64,000 nucleotides of DNA from NCBI RefSeq assembly GCF_900277125.1, contig NZ_OPYN01000001.1:275774-339773 (forward strand), in the 5' to 3' direction. Both the position numbers and the translations under genes were made by a program. This document shows positions 55,951 to 64,000 of this stretch, piece by piece; the first letter of the stretch is position 1; each line of letters begins with the position of its first letter. Source of the DNA: Pseudomonas inefficax (GTDB taxonomy: Bacteria > Pseudomonadota > Gammaproteobacteria > Pseudomonadales > Pseudomonadaceae). A model generated the notes under the pieces. The model ran no database searches, was not told the DNA's origin, and saw only the letters and a program-made list of their open reading frames with translations.

Positions 55951-56076
55951 GGATTGTTATCTCGGGCTACTGAAACTACTGCAGCGCAGTCTAGAGACTT
56001 CGCCCCCTGCCGTCCCACGACCATGGTCGTATGAGGAGCCTTGGAATAGAGCCGTTGATCCGGATCAATAAAAGAA

Positions 56077-56104
56077 AAGCCCCGGCAGATTCTGACCGGG
56101 GCTT
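56077..56104 (-). terminator. Intrinsic terminator of the pnt operon
   Basis: AAGCCCCGG and CCGGGGCTT form a nine-pair stem around a ten-base loop that can close further. Leftward reading gives a T-rich tail (TTTTCTTTT). Confidence 0.9.
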
Positions 56105-56136
56105 CCTTTATATCAGCTGGTTTGCAGCGGCCGTTG

Positions 56137-57573
56137 TCACTCCACCGCCTTCACCATGTCTTCGATGACCTTCTTGGCGTCGCCGAACACCATCATGGTC
56201 TTGTCGAGGTAGAACAGTTCGTTGTCCAGGCCGGCATAGCCGCTGGCCATCGAGCGTTTGTTGACGATGATGGTCTTGGCCTTGAACGCTTCGAGGATAG
56301 GCATGCCTGCGATCGGCGACTTGGGATCGTTCTTCGCCGCCGGGTTGACCACATCGTTGGCGCCCAGCACCAGCACTACATCGGCCTGGCCGAACTCGGC
56401 GTTGATGTCTTCCATCTCGAACACCTGGTCGTATGGCACCTCTGCCTCCGCCAGCAGCACGTTCATGTGCCCGGGCATACGGCCCGCCACCGGGTGGATC
56501 GCGTACTTCACGGTCACGCCGTTGTGGCTCAGCTTCTCGGTCAGTTCCTTGAGCGCGTGCTGTGCGCGTGCCACCGCCAGGCCATAGCCTGGGACGATGA
56601 TCACGCTGTCGGCGTTGCTGAGCAGGAAGGTGGCATCGTCGGCCGAGCCGGACTTCACCGGGCGCTGCTCTTTGGAGCCCTGCGCCGCGCCAGCATCGGT
56701 ATCACCACCGAAGCCACCGAGGATGACGTTGAAGAACGAACGATTCATCGCCTTGCACATGATGTACGAGAGGATGGCACCGGACGAACCGACCAGGGAG
56801 CCTGCGATGATCAGCATCGAGTTGTTCAGCGAGAAGCCGATACCGGCTGCTGCCCAGCCCGAATAGCTGTTGAGCATCGACACCACCACCGGCATGTCGG
56901 CGCCCCCGATCGGAATAATGATCAGCACGCCCATGATGAAGGCCAAAACCAGCATCAGGGTGAAGGCGCTGTAGTGGCCAGTAAAGGTGAACAGCAGGCC
57001 CAGGGCGATAGTGGTAAGGCCGAGGATCAGGTTCAGCTTGTGCTGGCCGGCGAACTGTACCGGTGCGCCCTGGAACAGGCGGAACTTGTACTTGCCCGAC
57101 AGCTTGCCGAAGGCGATGACCGAGCCGGAGAAGGTAATGGCACCGATGGCAGCGCCGAGGAACAGTTCCAGGCGGTTGCCGGTGGGGATCGGGTCGCTCA
57201 TGGCGGCAACGATGCCCATCGATTGCGGTTCCAGCACCGCGGCGATGGCGATGAACACCGCAGCCAGGCCGATCATGCTGTGCATGAAGGCGACCAGCTC
57301 CGGCATCTTGGTCATCTCGACCCGCTTGGCCATGATCGAACCGGCGGTGCCGCCGACCAGCAGGCCCACGAGAACGTAGCCGATGCCAGCGGTAGCAAGC
57401 TCGGCCCCGAGCTTGTAAATGAGGCCGACCGTAGTGACGATGGCAATCCCCATGCCGATCATGCCGAACAGGTTGCCGCGCCGCGAGGTAGTCGGGTGCG
57501 ACAGGCCCTTGAGCGCCTGGATGAAGCACACCGAGGCGACGAGGTAGAGGAGCGTTACCAGATTCATGCTCAT
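56137..57573 (-). CDS. pntB: NAD(P) transhydrogenase subunit beta
   Basis: This 478-aa protein has about nine membrane helices and a C-terminal NADP(H)-binding domain (VIIVPGYGLAVARAQHAL, then HPVAGRMPGHMNVLLAEAEV, then VLVLGANDVVNPAAKNDPKS). Together with PntAa/PntAb it couples proton movement to hydride transfer between NADH and NADP+. I chose the ATG at 57573 (MSMNLVTLL), 2 bp after pntAb; an ATG two codons later is equally possible. Confidence 0.95.
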   Translation of the reverse strand: MSMNLVTLLYLVASVCFIQALKGLSHPTTSRRGNLFGMIGMGIAIVTTVGLIYKLGAELATAGIGYVLVGLLVGGTAGSIMAKRVEMTKMPELVAFMHSMIGLAAVFIAIAAVLEPQSMGIVAAMSDPIPTGNRLELFLGAAIGAITFSGSVIAFGKLSGKYKFRLFQGAPVQFAGQHKLNLILGLTTIALGLLFTFTGHYSAFTLMLVLAFIMGVLIIIPIGGADMPVVVSMLNSYSGWAAAGIGFSLNNSMLIIAGSLVGSSGAILSYIMCKAMNRSFFNVILGGFGGDTDAGAAQGSKEQRPVKSGSADDATFLLSNADSVIIVPGYGLAVARAQHALKELTEKLSHNGVTVKYAIHPVAGRMPGHMNVLLAEAEVPYDQVFEMEDINAEFGQADVVLVLGANDVVNPAAKNDPKSPIAGMPILEAFKAKTIIVNKRSMASGYAGLDNELFYLDKTMMVFGDAKKVIEDMVKAVE

Positions 57574-57575
57574 GC

Positions 57576-57890
57576 TTACTTCTGCGCCTCGTTCTTGGTT
57601 TTCTTCTTGAACATCTCGAGCATGCGACGGGTGACCAGGAAACCACCGAACACGTTGACCGCGGCCAACGCCACTGCAAGGGTGCCCATGAGCTTGCCGG
57701 CAGGGGTCACCGTCAGGGCGGCGGCCAGCATGGCGCCGACGATGACGATCGCGGAGATGGCGTTGGTCACGGCCATGAGCGGCGTGTGCAACGCCGGGGT
57801 GACGTTCCACACCACGTGGTAGCCCACATAAATGGCCAGCACGAAGATGATCAGGTTGTAGATGCCATGGGATATCAGCATGTCTTCCAT
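57576..57890 (-). CDS. pntAb: NAD(P) transhydrogenase subunit alpha part 2
   Basis: This 104-aa membrane subunit has three to four helices (LIIFVLAIYVGYHVVWNVTP, TPLMAVTNAISAIVIVGAML). It corresponds to the C-terminal membrane part of E. coli PntA, which here is a separate gene. The charged C-terminus is KKKTKNEAQK. It lies between pntAa and pntB with gaps of 11 and 2 bp. Confidence 0.94.
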   Translation of the reverse strand: MEDMLISHGIYNLIIFVLAIYVGYHVVWNVTPALHTPLMAVTNAISAIVIVGAMLAAALTVTPAGKLMGTLAVALAAVNVFGGFLVTRRMLEMFKKKTKNEAQK

Positions 57891-57901
57891 TGTCGTGCTC
57901 C

Positions 57902-59023
57902 TTAGCCGTTCTTGCGGACGACCTGACCATCACGGCACATCAGGCAGGCCGCGACGATGTCGTCTTCGAGGTTGATGACCAGCGCGCCGTCCTTGTCGAA
58001 CAGCAGCTTCATGAAGTCCAGCAGGTTGCGTGCATACAGCGCCGAGGCATCGGCGCCCACCTGGGCCGGCAGGTTGGTCGGGCCGACGATGATCACGCCG
58101 TTCTCCTGTACTACCTGGTCGGCGACAGTCAGTGGGCAGTTGCCGCCTTGGGCTGCTGCGAGGTCGATGACCACCGAGCCAGGCTTCATCTGCGCTACGG
58201 TTTCGGCGCTGAGCAAGGTCGGTGCCTTGCGCCCCGGGATCAGAGCAGTGGTAATGACGATATCCGCCTGCTTGGCGCGCTCGTGCACGGCCTGGGCTTG
58301 GCGCTGCATCCAGCTTGCCGGCATCGGCCGGGCGTAACCGCCGACACCTTCGGCGCACTCGCGCTCTTCATCGGTTTCGTAGGGTACGTCGATGAACTTG
58401 GCGCCCAGCGACTCGATCTGCTCCTTCACGGCCGGGCGTACGTCGGACGCCTCGATCACCGCGCCCAGGCGCTTGGCCGTGGCAATGGCCTGCAGGCCGG
58501 CAACGCCCGCGCCCAGGATCAGCACGCGCGCGGCCTTTACGGTGCCGGCGGCGGTCATCAGCATGGGCATGAAGCGTGGGTAGTGATGGGCAGCCAGCAA
58601 CACCGCCTTGTAACCGGCGATATTGGCCTGCGACGACAGCACGTCCAGGCTCTGCGCCCGCGAGGTGCGCGGCGCGGCTTCCAGGGCGAATGCGGTAATG
58701 CCGCGCTCGGCCATCTTGCCGATCAGCTCGCTGTTAAAGGGGTTGAGCATGCCCACCAGGAGGCTGCCACTGTTGATCAGGGCCAGTTCCTGGTCGTTGG
58801 GGGCGACCACTTTGAGCACCAATTTGGCACCGTAGGCATCGGCTGCACTCCCCAGGGAAGCGCCCACGGCCTCATAGGCACTGTCCGGAATGCTGGCGTT
58901 GAGCCCTGCCCCCCGTTGGACGGTGACCTGATGGCCCTGGCCAATCAGTTTCTTGATGGTTTCCGGGGTCGCAGCGACCCTTGTCTCACCGGTCTGCGTC
59001 TCGAGAGGAACACCAATGTGCAC
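57902..59023 (-). CDS. pntAa: NAD(P) transhydrogenase subunit alpha part 1
   Basis: This 373-aa soluble NAD(H)-binding subunit is related to alanine dehydrogenase. It starts VHIGVPLETQTGETRVAATP and has the Rossmann motif VLILGAGVAGLQAIATAKRL. The mobile-loop region YETDEERECAEGVGGYARPM and the RQAQAVHERAKQADIVITTA helix follow. The start is GTG at 59023, placed 8 bp after GGAG; the open frame is longer but has no better signal. It is the first gene of pntAa-pntAb-pntB. Confidence 0.93.
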   Translation of the reverse strand: MHIGVPLETQTGETRVAATPETIKKLIGQGHQVTVQRGAGLNASIPDSAYEAVGASLGSAADAYGAKLVLKVVAPNDQELALINSGSLLVGMLNPFNSELIGKMAERGITAFALEAAPRTSRAQSLDVLSSQANIAGYKAVLLAAHHYPRFMPMLMTAAGTVKAARVLILGAGVAGLQAIATAKRLGAVIEASDVRPAVKEQIESLGAKFIDVPYETDEERECAEGVGGYARPMPASWMQRQAQAVHERAKQADIVITTALIPGRKAPTLLSAETVAQMKPGSVVIDLAAAQGGNCPLTVADQVVQENGVIIVGPTNLPAQVGADASALYARNLLDFMKLLFDKDGALVINLEDDIVAACLMCRDGQVVRKNG

Positions 59024-59460
59024 GACTATTTCTCCTGCGGTGACCTTTTGTCTTTGTAAAAGCCAGCACACTTCGGATGGTGCACTGGGGCGGCTGTGGA
59101 GCGCCGACCCGCCGAATCCCGGGCGGGCGAAGCATTTTGCAGACGAAGCCAGGGGCCTTCAACCAGTTCTGAAGCGAAACGAAGTTAAAACTACAAGTCA
59201 CCCTGTGACCGTATGTCGCAACAGTCAGGCTGCGGCCCGTCAAACATGGGCTATTGGCAGATTAGGAGAAAAAAACAAAAAATTTGCGGTCAATTCGCTT
59301 ATGGCTTCGTGAATGTCGCAAAATAACCGGCAAAGCCGCGCCGTAAGCAGGGTAAAAGGGGATTTTTGCATCTGCATAACAGTTTATGTAGATGCGACAA
59401 ATACATATATCTGTAGGTGTTAAAAATAATTGACTACGAGGTCAGCTTTGTCGTGCTCTG
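59024..59460. promoter_or_regulatory. Intergenic region upstream of the pnt operon
   Basis: This 437-bp gap is AT-rich and without a gene. TGTCGCA occurs at 59215-59221 and 59314-59320, and inverted at 59393-59399. A near-perfect palindrome with arms GCATCTGCATAA (59368-59379) and TTATGTAGATGC (59384-59395) lies 65 bp beyond the LysR gene's stop. It may serve as the gcdR terminator or as an operator. Confidence 0.5.
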
Positions 59461-60360
59461 TCATGTCTTCGCCGTATATGCCTGGGCCTGACTTACCAGC
59501 CAGTCGCGGAAGGCGCGCAGCGAAGCCGACTCAACCTTGCGTTCCGGAATCATCAGATAGTAGGCCTTGTCACTACTCAGGGCATGCCTGTTAGCGACCA
59601 CCAACCTACCCTCCTCCAACTCGCGCTGTATCAGGAACGGCGGAATCAGGGCGATGCCCATCTCATGCATGGCCGCCTGGGCGAGCATCGAGAATAGTTC
59701 ATAGCGCGGGCCTGTCATGTCGCGTTCCACATTCATGCCGACGCTGCCGAACCATTGCCGCCAGGCATAGGGACGCGTGCTCTGCTGCAGCAGTGGCAGT
59801 TGGGCAATGCGCAGCGCGTCGAGTGCGCCCTGCCCGTCCAGCAGCGCCGGGCTGCACACCGGTACCGGGTTTTCCCCCATCAGCCGGTGCGACTGCGTGC
59901 CGGACCAGTCGGCATCGCCGAAATAGATAGCGGCATCGAAGGTGGTGTCGGCAAACAGGAATGGCCGGGTGCGGTTGGTGAGGTTGACGGTGACCTCCGG
60001 GTGACGCTGCTGGAAGTCCTTGAGCCGCGGAAGCAGCCATTGGGTACCGAAGGTGGGCACCACGGCCAGCTCGATCACGTTGGCGCCCTGCTGGCGCATT
60101 ACCGACAAGGTATCGCGCTCTACCGCGTCCAGTTGGGCGGCCACCTGCCGACTATAGGACAGGCCGGCTTCGGTCAGCTTCACGCCGCGGCGCGAGCGGC
60201 GGAATAGCTCCACATTAAGGAAGGCTTCCAGGCCACCTATCTGCCGACAGACGGCGCCTTGGGTCAGGGCAAGTTCCTGGGCGGCCTTGGTAAAGCTCTC
60301 GTTGCGCGCCGCTGCCTCGAAGCATATCAGGGCGGTGGTGCTGGGGATCTTGCGACGCAT
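59461..60360 (-). CDS. gcdR: LysR-type regulator, probable GcdR
   Basis: This 299-aa LTTR has an N-terminal winged helix (ALICFEAAARNESFTKAAQE LALTQGAVCRQIG-type) and a substrate-binding domain (AVVPTFGTQWLLPRLKDFQQ). It is divergent from gcdH, the arrangement of GcdR, the glutarate-responsive activator of glutaryl-CoA degradation in P. putida. I chose the ATG at 60360; a GTG at 60375 is in frame. The function is inferred from position and family. Confidence 0.85.
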   Translation of the reverse strand: MRRKIPSTTALICFEAAARNESFTKAAQELALTQGAVCRQIGGLEAFLNVELFRRSRRGVKLTEAGLSYSRQVAAQLDAVERDTLSVMRQQGANVIELAVVPTFGTQWLLPRLKDFQQRHPEVTVNLTNRTRPFLFADTTFDAAIYFGDADWSGTQSHRLMGENPVPVCSPALLDGQGALDALRIAQLPLLQQSTRPYAWRQWFGSVGMNVERDMTGPRYELFSMLAQAAMHEMGIALIPPFLIQRELEEGRLVVANRHALSSDKAYYLMIPERKVESASLRAFRDWLVSQAQAYTAKT

Positions 60361-60413
60361 GTACGTCAACCTCACTCGTCAGGCTGTCAATATGGCGTTT
60401 TGCCGATTTACGA

Positions 60414-60430
60414 AGTGACAAATTATCACT
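60414..60430. promoter_or_regulatory. Candidate LysR operator between gcdR and gcdH
   Basis: AGTGACAAATTATCACT has perfect AGTGA/TCACT arms around seven AT-rich bases. It contains the T-N11-A geometry of LTTR boxes, sits 92 bp upstream of gcdH and lies just beside the gcdR start. Confidence 0.65.
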
Positions 60431-60521
60431 AATTGGTGCGCAATCCTCGTTTGTCCCGGCGGACGATCAGGCCTAGGCTCAAAGGCACAAGAAACTGCCC
60501 ACTATTTCGAGGATTTCGCTC

Positions 60522-61703
60522 ATGGCCGGTAAAGCAAGCTTCAACTGGATCGACCCGCTGTTGCTCGATCAGCAGCTCACTGAAGAAGAGCGCATGGTGC
60601 GTGACAGCGCTTATCAGTTCGCCCAGGACAAGCTGGCCCCGCGCGTGCTCGAGGCCTTCCGTCATGAGCAGACCGACCCGGCGATCTTCCGTGAAATGGG
60701 CGAGGTCGGGTTGCTGGGCGCCACCATTCCCGAGCAATACGGTGGCAGTGGCCTGAACTACGTGTGCTATGGCCTGATTGCTCGCGAGGTAGAGCGTATC
60801 GACTCGGGTTATCGTTCGATGATGAGCGTGCAGTCGTCGCTGGTGATGGTGCCAATCAACGAGTTCGGTACCGAGGCACAAAAGCAGAAGTACCTGCCCA
60901 AACTGGCTAGCGGCGAATGGATCGGTTGCTTCGGCCTGACCGAGCCTAACCACGGCTCCGACCCGGGTTCGATGATCACTCGTGCCCGGAAGGTCGACGG
61001 CGGCTACCGTCTGAGCGGCAGCAAGATGTGGATCACCAACAGCCCGATCGCCGATGTATTCGTGGTATGGGCCAAGGACGATGCAGGTGATATCCGCGGA
61101 TTTGTCCTGGAAAAGGGTTGGGAGGGCCTCAGTGCGCCGGCGATTCACGGCAAGGTCGGCCTGCGCGCCTCGATCACTGGCGAAATCGTCATGGACAATG
61201 TGTTCGTGCCAGAGGAAAACATCTTCCCGGATGTACGCGGCCTCAAAGGCCCGTTCACCTGCCTGAACTCCGCCCGTTATGGCATCTCGTGGGGTGCGCT
61301 GGGCGCCGCGGAAGCCTGCTGGCACACCGCGCGTCAGTACACCCTTGACCGTCACCAGTTCGGTCGTCCGTTGGCTGCCAACCAGCTGATCCAGAAGAAA
61401 CTGGCCGACATGCAGACCGAGATTACCCTGGCCCTGCAGGGCTGTCTGCGTCTGGGGCGGATGAAGGACGAAGGCACGGCTGCAGTGGAGATAACGTCGA
61501 TCATGAAGCGCAACTCCTGCGGCAAGGCGCTCGATATTGCCCGTATGGCGCGTGACATGCTGGGTGGCAATGGTATTTCCGATGAGTTCGGCGTGGCCCG
61601 CCACCTGGTTAACCTGGAAGTGGTCAACACCTACGAAGGTACCCACGATGTGCATGCGCTGATCCTGGGGCGTGCGCAGACTGGTATCCAGGCCTTCTAT
61701 TGA
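60522..61703 (+). CDS. gcdH: Glutaryl-CoA dehydrogenase
   Basis: This 393-aa FAD enzyme converts glutaryl-CoA to crotonyl-CoA and CO2 at the end of lysine/glutarate breakdown. Acyl-CoA dehydrogenase motifs are [18 protein letters not shown] and [19 protein letters not shown]. The catalytic Glu is in [18 protein letters not shown]. The Arg in FRPT-type position is seen in [14 protein letters not shown] CoA-transferase gene follows after 14 bp, completing the activation step. Confidence 0.95.
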   Translation: MAGKASFNWIDPLLLDQQLTEEERMVRDSAYQFAQDKLAPRVLEAFRHEQTDPAIFREMGEVGLLGATIPEQYGGSGLNYVCYGLIAREVERIDSGYRSMMSVQSSLVMVPINEFGTEAQKQKYLPKLASGEWIGCFGLTEPNHGSDPGSMITRARKVDGGYRLSGSKMWITNSPIADVFVVWAKDDAGDIRGFVLEKGWEGLSAPAIHGKVGLRASITGEIVMDNVFVPEENIFPDVRGLKGPFTCLNSARYGISWGALGAAEACWHTARQYTLDRHQFGRPLAANQLIQKKLADMQTEITLALQGCLRLGRMKDEGTAAVEITSIMKRNSCGKALDIARMARDMLGGNGISDEFGVARHLVNLEVVNTYEGTHDVHALILGRAQTGIQAFY

Positions 61704-61717
61704 TAAGGAGCCAGCCC

Positions 61718-62938
61718 ATGGGCGCGCTATCACATCTGCGGGTGCTGGACCTTTCTCGCGTGTTGGCCGGCCCATGGTCTGGCCAGATTCTCGCTGATCT
61801 TGGCGCTGATGTGATCAAGGTCGAGCGCCCTGGCAGTGGTGACGATACCCGTTCGTGGGGGCCGCCCTTCCTCAAGGATGCCGGGGGTGAGAACACCAGT
61901 GAGGCGGCCTATTACTTGTCGGCCAACCGCAACAAGCGCTCGGTGACCATCGACTTCACCCAGGCCGAGGGGCAGCGCCTGGTGCGTGAACTGGCGGCGA
62001 AGTCCGATATCGTCATCGAGAACTTCAAGGTAGGCGGATTGGCTGCCTATGGCCTGGACTACCAGAGCCTGAAGGCGATAAACCCGCAGCTTATCTATTG
62101 TTCCATTACGGGGTTTGGCCAGACGGGGCCTTATGCCAAACGCGCGGGTTATGACTTCATGATCCAGGGGCTGGGCGGGCTGATGAGCCTGACCGGCCGC
62201 CCGGAGGGTGAAGAAGGTGCGGGGCCGGTCAAGGTCGGGGTGGCGTTGACTGATATCCTTACCGGGTTGTATTCAACTGTGGCAATCCTCGCTGCCCTCG
62301 CCCATCGCGAGCAGACCGGGGTGGGCCAGCATGTCGACATGGCGCTGCTGGATGTGCAGGTGGCCTGCCTTGCGAACCAGGCGATGAATTATCTGACCAC
62401 GGGCAACCCTCCTCGTCGTCTGGGTAATGCGCACCCCAATATCGTGCCTTATCAGGATTTTCCGACGGCGGATGGCGACTTCATCCTTACCGTGGGCAAC
62501 GATAGCCAGTTCCGCAAGTTCGCCGAGGTGGCCGGGCAGCCGCAATGGGCGGACGACCCGCGTTTCGTTACCAACAAGCTGCGGGTGGCCAACCGGGCCG
62601 AGCTGATTCCTTTGATTCGCCAGGCCACCGTCTTCAAGAGCACGGCGGAGTGGGTGAGCCAACTGGAGGCAGCAGGGGTGCCGTGCGGGCCTATCAATGA
62701 CCTGGCGCAGATGTTCCAGGACCCGCAGGTGCTGGCGCGCGGATTGGCGGTAAGTATTCCGCATCCGCTGGCGGGGAGTGTGCCGCAGGTGGCGAGCCCG
62801 ATACGGCTGTCGGAGACGCCGGTTGAGTACCGTCGCGCGCCGCCGCTGCTGGGTGAGCATACCGAGGCGGTGCTGGAGGATGTATTGGGGCTGGATACCG
62901 GTGAGGTGCAGCGGCTGCGCAGTACTGGTGTGCTTTAA
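61718..62938 (+). CDS. CaiB/BaiF CoA-transferase, probable glutarate CoA-transferase
   Basis: This 406-aa class III CoA-transferase has the N-terminal CoA-binding segment LDLSRVLAGPWSGQILADLG and the catalytic Asp region RAGYDFMIQGLGGLMSLTG. Its position directly after gcdH suggests it makes glutaryl-CoA from glutarate with succinyl-CoA as donor (called GcdG or GcoT in some annotations). The ATG at 61718 follows TAAGGAG. The substrate is inferred from context. Confidence 0.88.
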   Translation: MGALSHLRVLDLSRVLAGPWSGQILADLGADVIKVERPGSGDDTRSWGPPFLKDAGGENTSEAAYYLSANRNKRSVTIDFTQAEGQRLVRELAAKSDIVIENFKVGGLAAYGLDYQSLKAINPQLIYCSITGFGQTGPYAKRAGYDFMIQGLGGLMSLTGRPEGEEGAGPVKVGVALTDILTGLYSTVAILAALAHREQTGVGQHVDMALLDVQVACLANQAMNYLTTGNPPRRLGNAHPNIVPYQDFPTADGDFILTVGNDSQFRKFAEVAGQPQWADDPRFVTNKLRVANRAELIPLIRQATVFKSTAEWVSQLEAAGVPCGPINDLAQMFQDPQVLARGLAVSIPHPLAGSVPQVASPIRLSETPVEYRRAPPLLGEHTEAVLEDVLGLDTGEVQRLRSTGVL

Positions 62939-62959
62939 GGGCGTTTGGCCTTGGTGAAA

Positions 62960-62993
62960 AGCGGGGAGGCCGTCAGGCCTCCCCGCTTTGCTT
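62960..62993 (+). terminator. Intrinsic terminator of the gcdH operon
   Basis: AGCGGGGAGGCC and GGCCTCCCCGCT form a 12-pair stem with a four-base loop, followed by TTGCTTTT. Confidence 0.92.
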
Positions 62994-63026
62994 TTCAGCG
63001 ATATCGAGGTTTCTTGTAATTAAGGG

Positions 63027-63054
63027 TTGACGCGGTTTTGAATCCCCTTATAAT
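63027..63054 (+). promoter_or_regulatory. rRNA operon promoter P1
   Basis: TTGACG at 63027-63032 and a perfect TATAAT at 63049-63054 with 16-bp spacing. A GC-rich discriminator (GCGCCCC) follows, as expected for stringently controlled rrn promoters. Confidence 0.85.
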
Positions 63055-63169
63055 GCGCCCCACTTCCGACGTAGTCGAAGCGCAAAACTTCTTGAAAATC
63101 AATTAGTTAGGCGATTCAGGTAGTATCGGGAGTGCTTCGGTCGCTAGATCGCAGTGGTTGAGATGATGG

Positions 63170-63197
63170 TTGACAGCGCTTCTAAACGCTGTATGAT
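63170..63197 (+). promoter_or_regulatory. rRNA operon promoter P2
   Basis: A perfect TTGACA at 63170-63175 and TATGAT at 63192-63197, again with 16-bp spacing and a GC-rich discriminator (TCGCCTCCCGC). Confidence 0.85.
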
Positions 63198-63279
63198 TCG
63201 CCTCCCGCTACGAGAGATCGCAGCGAGTCAAGTGTTTGAAGCTAAACGAGTTTCTCGCAAAAAACTTCAAAATTAACGC

Positions 63280-63307
63280 TTGACAGCAAATGAGGAAAGC
63301 GTAGAAT
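63280..63307 (+). promoter_or_regulatory. rRNA operon promoter P3
   Basis: A perfect TTGACA at 63280-63285 and TAGAAT at 63302-63307, 16-bp spacing, discriminator GCGCGCC. It is about 200 bp upstream of mature 16S rRNA. Confidence 0.85.
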
Positions 63308-63316
63308 GCGCGCCTC

Positions 63317-63340
63317 GGTTGAGACGAAAAGCTCTTAACC
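63317..63340 (+). promoter_or_regulatory. rrn leader boxB-like hairpin
   Basis: GGTTGAG and CTCTTAACC flank ACGAAAAG and can pair with one or two bulged bases. It lies just upstream of boxA, the position of boxB in rRNA antitermination leaders. Confidence 0.6.
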
Positions 63341-63344
63341 AAAC

Positions 63345-63356
63345 GCTCTTTAACAA
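63345..63356 (+). promoter_or_regulatory. rrn leader boxA antitermination site
   Basis: GCTCTTTAACAA matches the E. coli rrn boxA (TGCTCTTTAACA), the NusB/NusE binding site for rRNA antitermination. Confidence 0.88.
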
Positions 63357-63505
63357 ATCGAGTCAAGCAATTCGTGTGGGTGCTTGTGAGTACGGACTGA
63401 TAGTCACAAAGATTATCAGCATCACAAGTGGCCATGCGAGAAATCACATAGTCATTTGAGATTGCTGAGCCAAGTTTAGGGTTTCTTAAAAACCCAAGCA
63501 GTATT

Positions 63506-64000
<495 letters not shown>

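Noticed and set aside
54496..56034. 512-codon plus-strand open frame antisense to the CoA-transferase gene
   Set aside because: The composition is that of a GC-rich mirror frame (Val, Gln, Asp, Arg). The minus-strand enzyme is full length and well conserved.

Overview
The window is a chromosomal stretch of a fluorescent pseudomonad, most likely of the Pseudomonas putida group. The evidence is high-GC Pseudomonas codon use, a 16S rRNA 5' end of Pseudomonas type, P. putida-style 35-bp REP palindromes, and gene order shared with other pseudomonads (metNIQ, znu/zur, thrB, polA-ErsA, engB, cytochrome c4, dsbA, ampDh2, kinB-algB, gltP). It is core chromosome. I see no insertion sequence, prophage, CRISPR array, integrase or tRNA-linked island.

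Layout. 1-8180: caa3-type cytochrome c oxidase and its assembly genes (coxB partial, coxA, ctaG, coxC, then surf1, a small Sco-like gene, heme A synthase ctaA, ctaB and sco). 8299-10812: methionine ABC importer metNIQ on the minus strand. 11037-13172: large catalase katE. 13283-17126: a lipoprotein, then zinc uptake znuB-znuC-zur with divergent znuA. 17238-18545: homoserine kinase and a DUF2782 protein. 18621-21650: polA followed by an ErsA-type sRNA with an AlgU-type promoter. 21798-25451: engB, two cytochromes c, dsbA, an EEP-fold hydrolase. 25479-30218: diguanylate cyclase, AmpDh2-type amidase, CSS-EAL phosphodiesterase. 30381-33505: kinB-algB. 33717-35679: a BON / small membrane protein / lysozyme-inhibitor-like cluster preceded by two sigma54-type promoters. 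36423-39219: gltP and a SpmAB-type membrane protein. 39363-42840: a complete Mla-like ABC system with a STAS-fused permease. 43060-49818: DUF5924 protein, M16 peptidase, Na/Pi cotransporter, TerC, citrate transporter. 50086-54063: GFA protein, a large periplasmic DUF4105 protein with three tandem DUF2388 paralogues, and a DUF1127 protein. 54457-59023: CoA-transferase and transhydrogenase pntAa-pntAb-pntB. 59461-62938: glutarate/glutaryl-CoA module (LysR, gcdH, CaiB-type CoA-transferase). 63000-64000: rRNA operon leader with three promoters and the 5' third of 16S rRNA.

Themes. Much of the window concerns the envelope and respiration: oxidase copper and heme delivery, periplasmic disulfides, peptidoglycan amidase, outer-membrane lipid transport, lysozyme defence and c-di-GMP signalling. 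AlgB (carrying GAFTGA) next to two sigma54 promoters, and ErsA behind an AlgU-type promoter, tie several parts to envelope stress. Fourteen clear REP elements and one remnant sit at gene ends: every convergent junction has one, and no divergent promoter region does.

The least understood parts are the DUF4105/DUF2388 cluster (50533-53542), the CxxxC protein inside the oxidase operon (5002-5583), and the repeat-rich region upstream of the DUF1127 gene.
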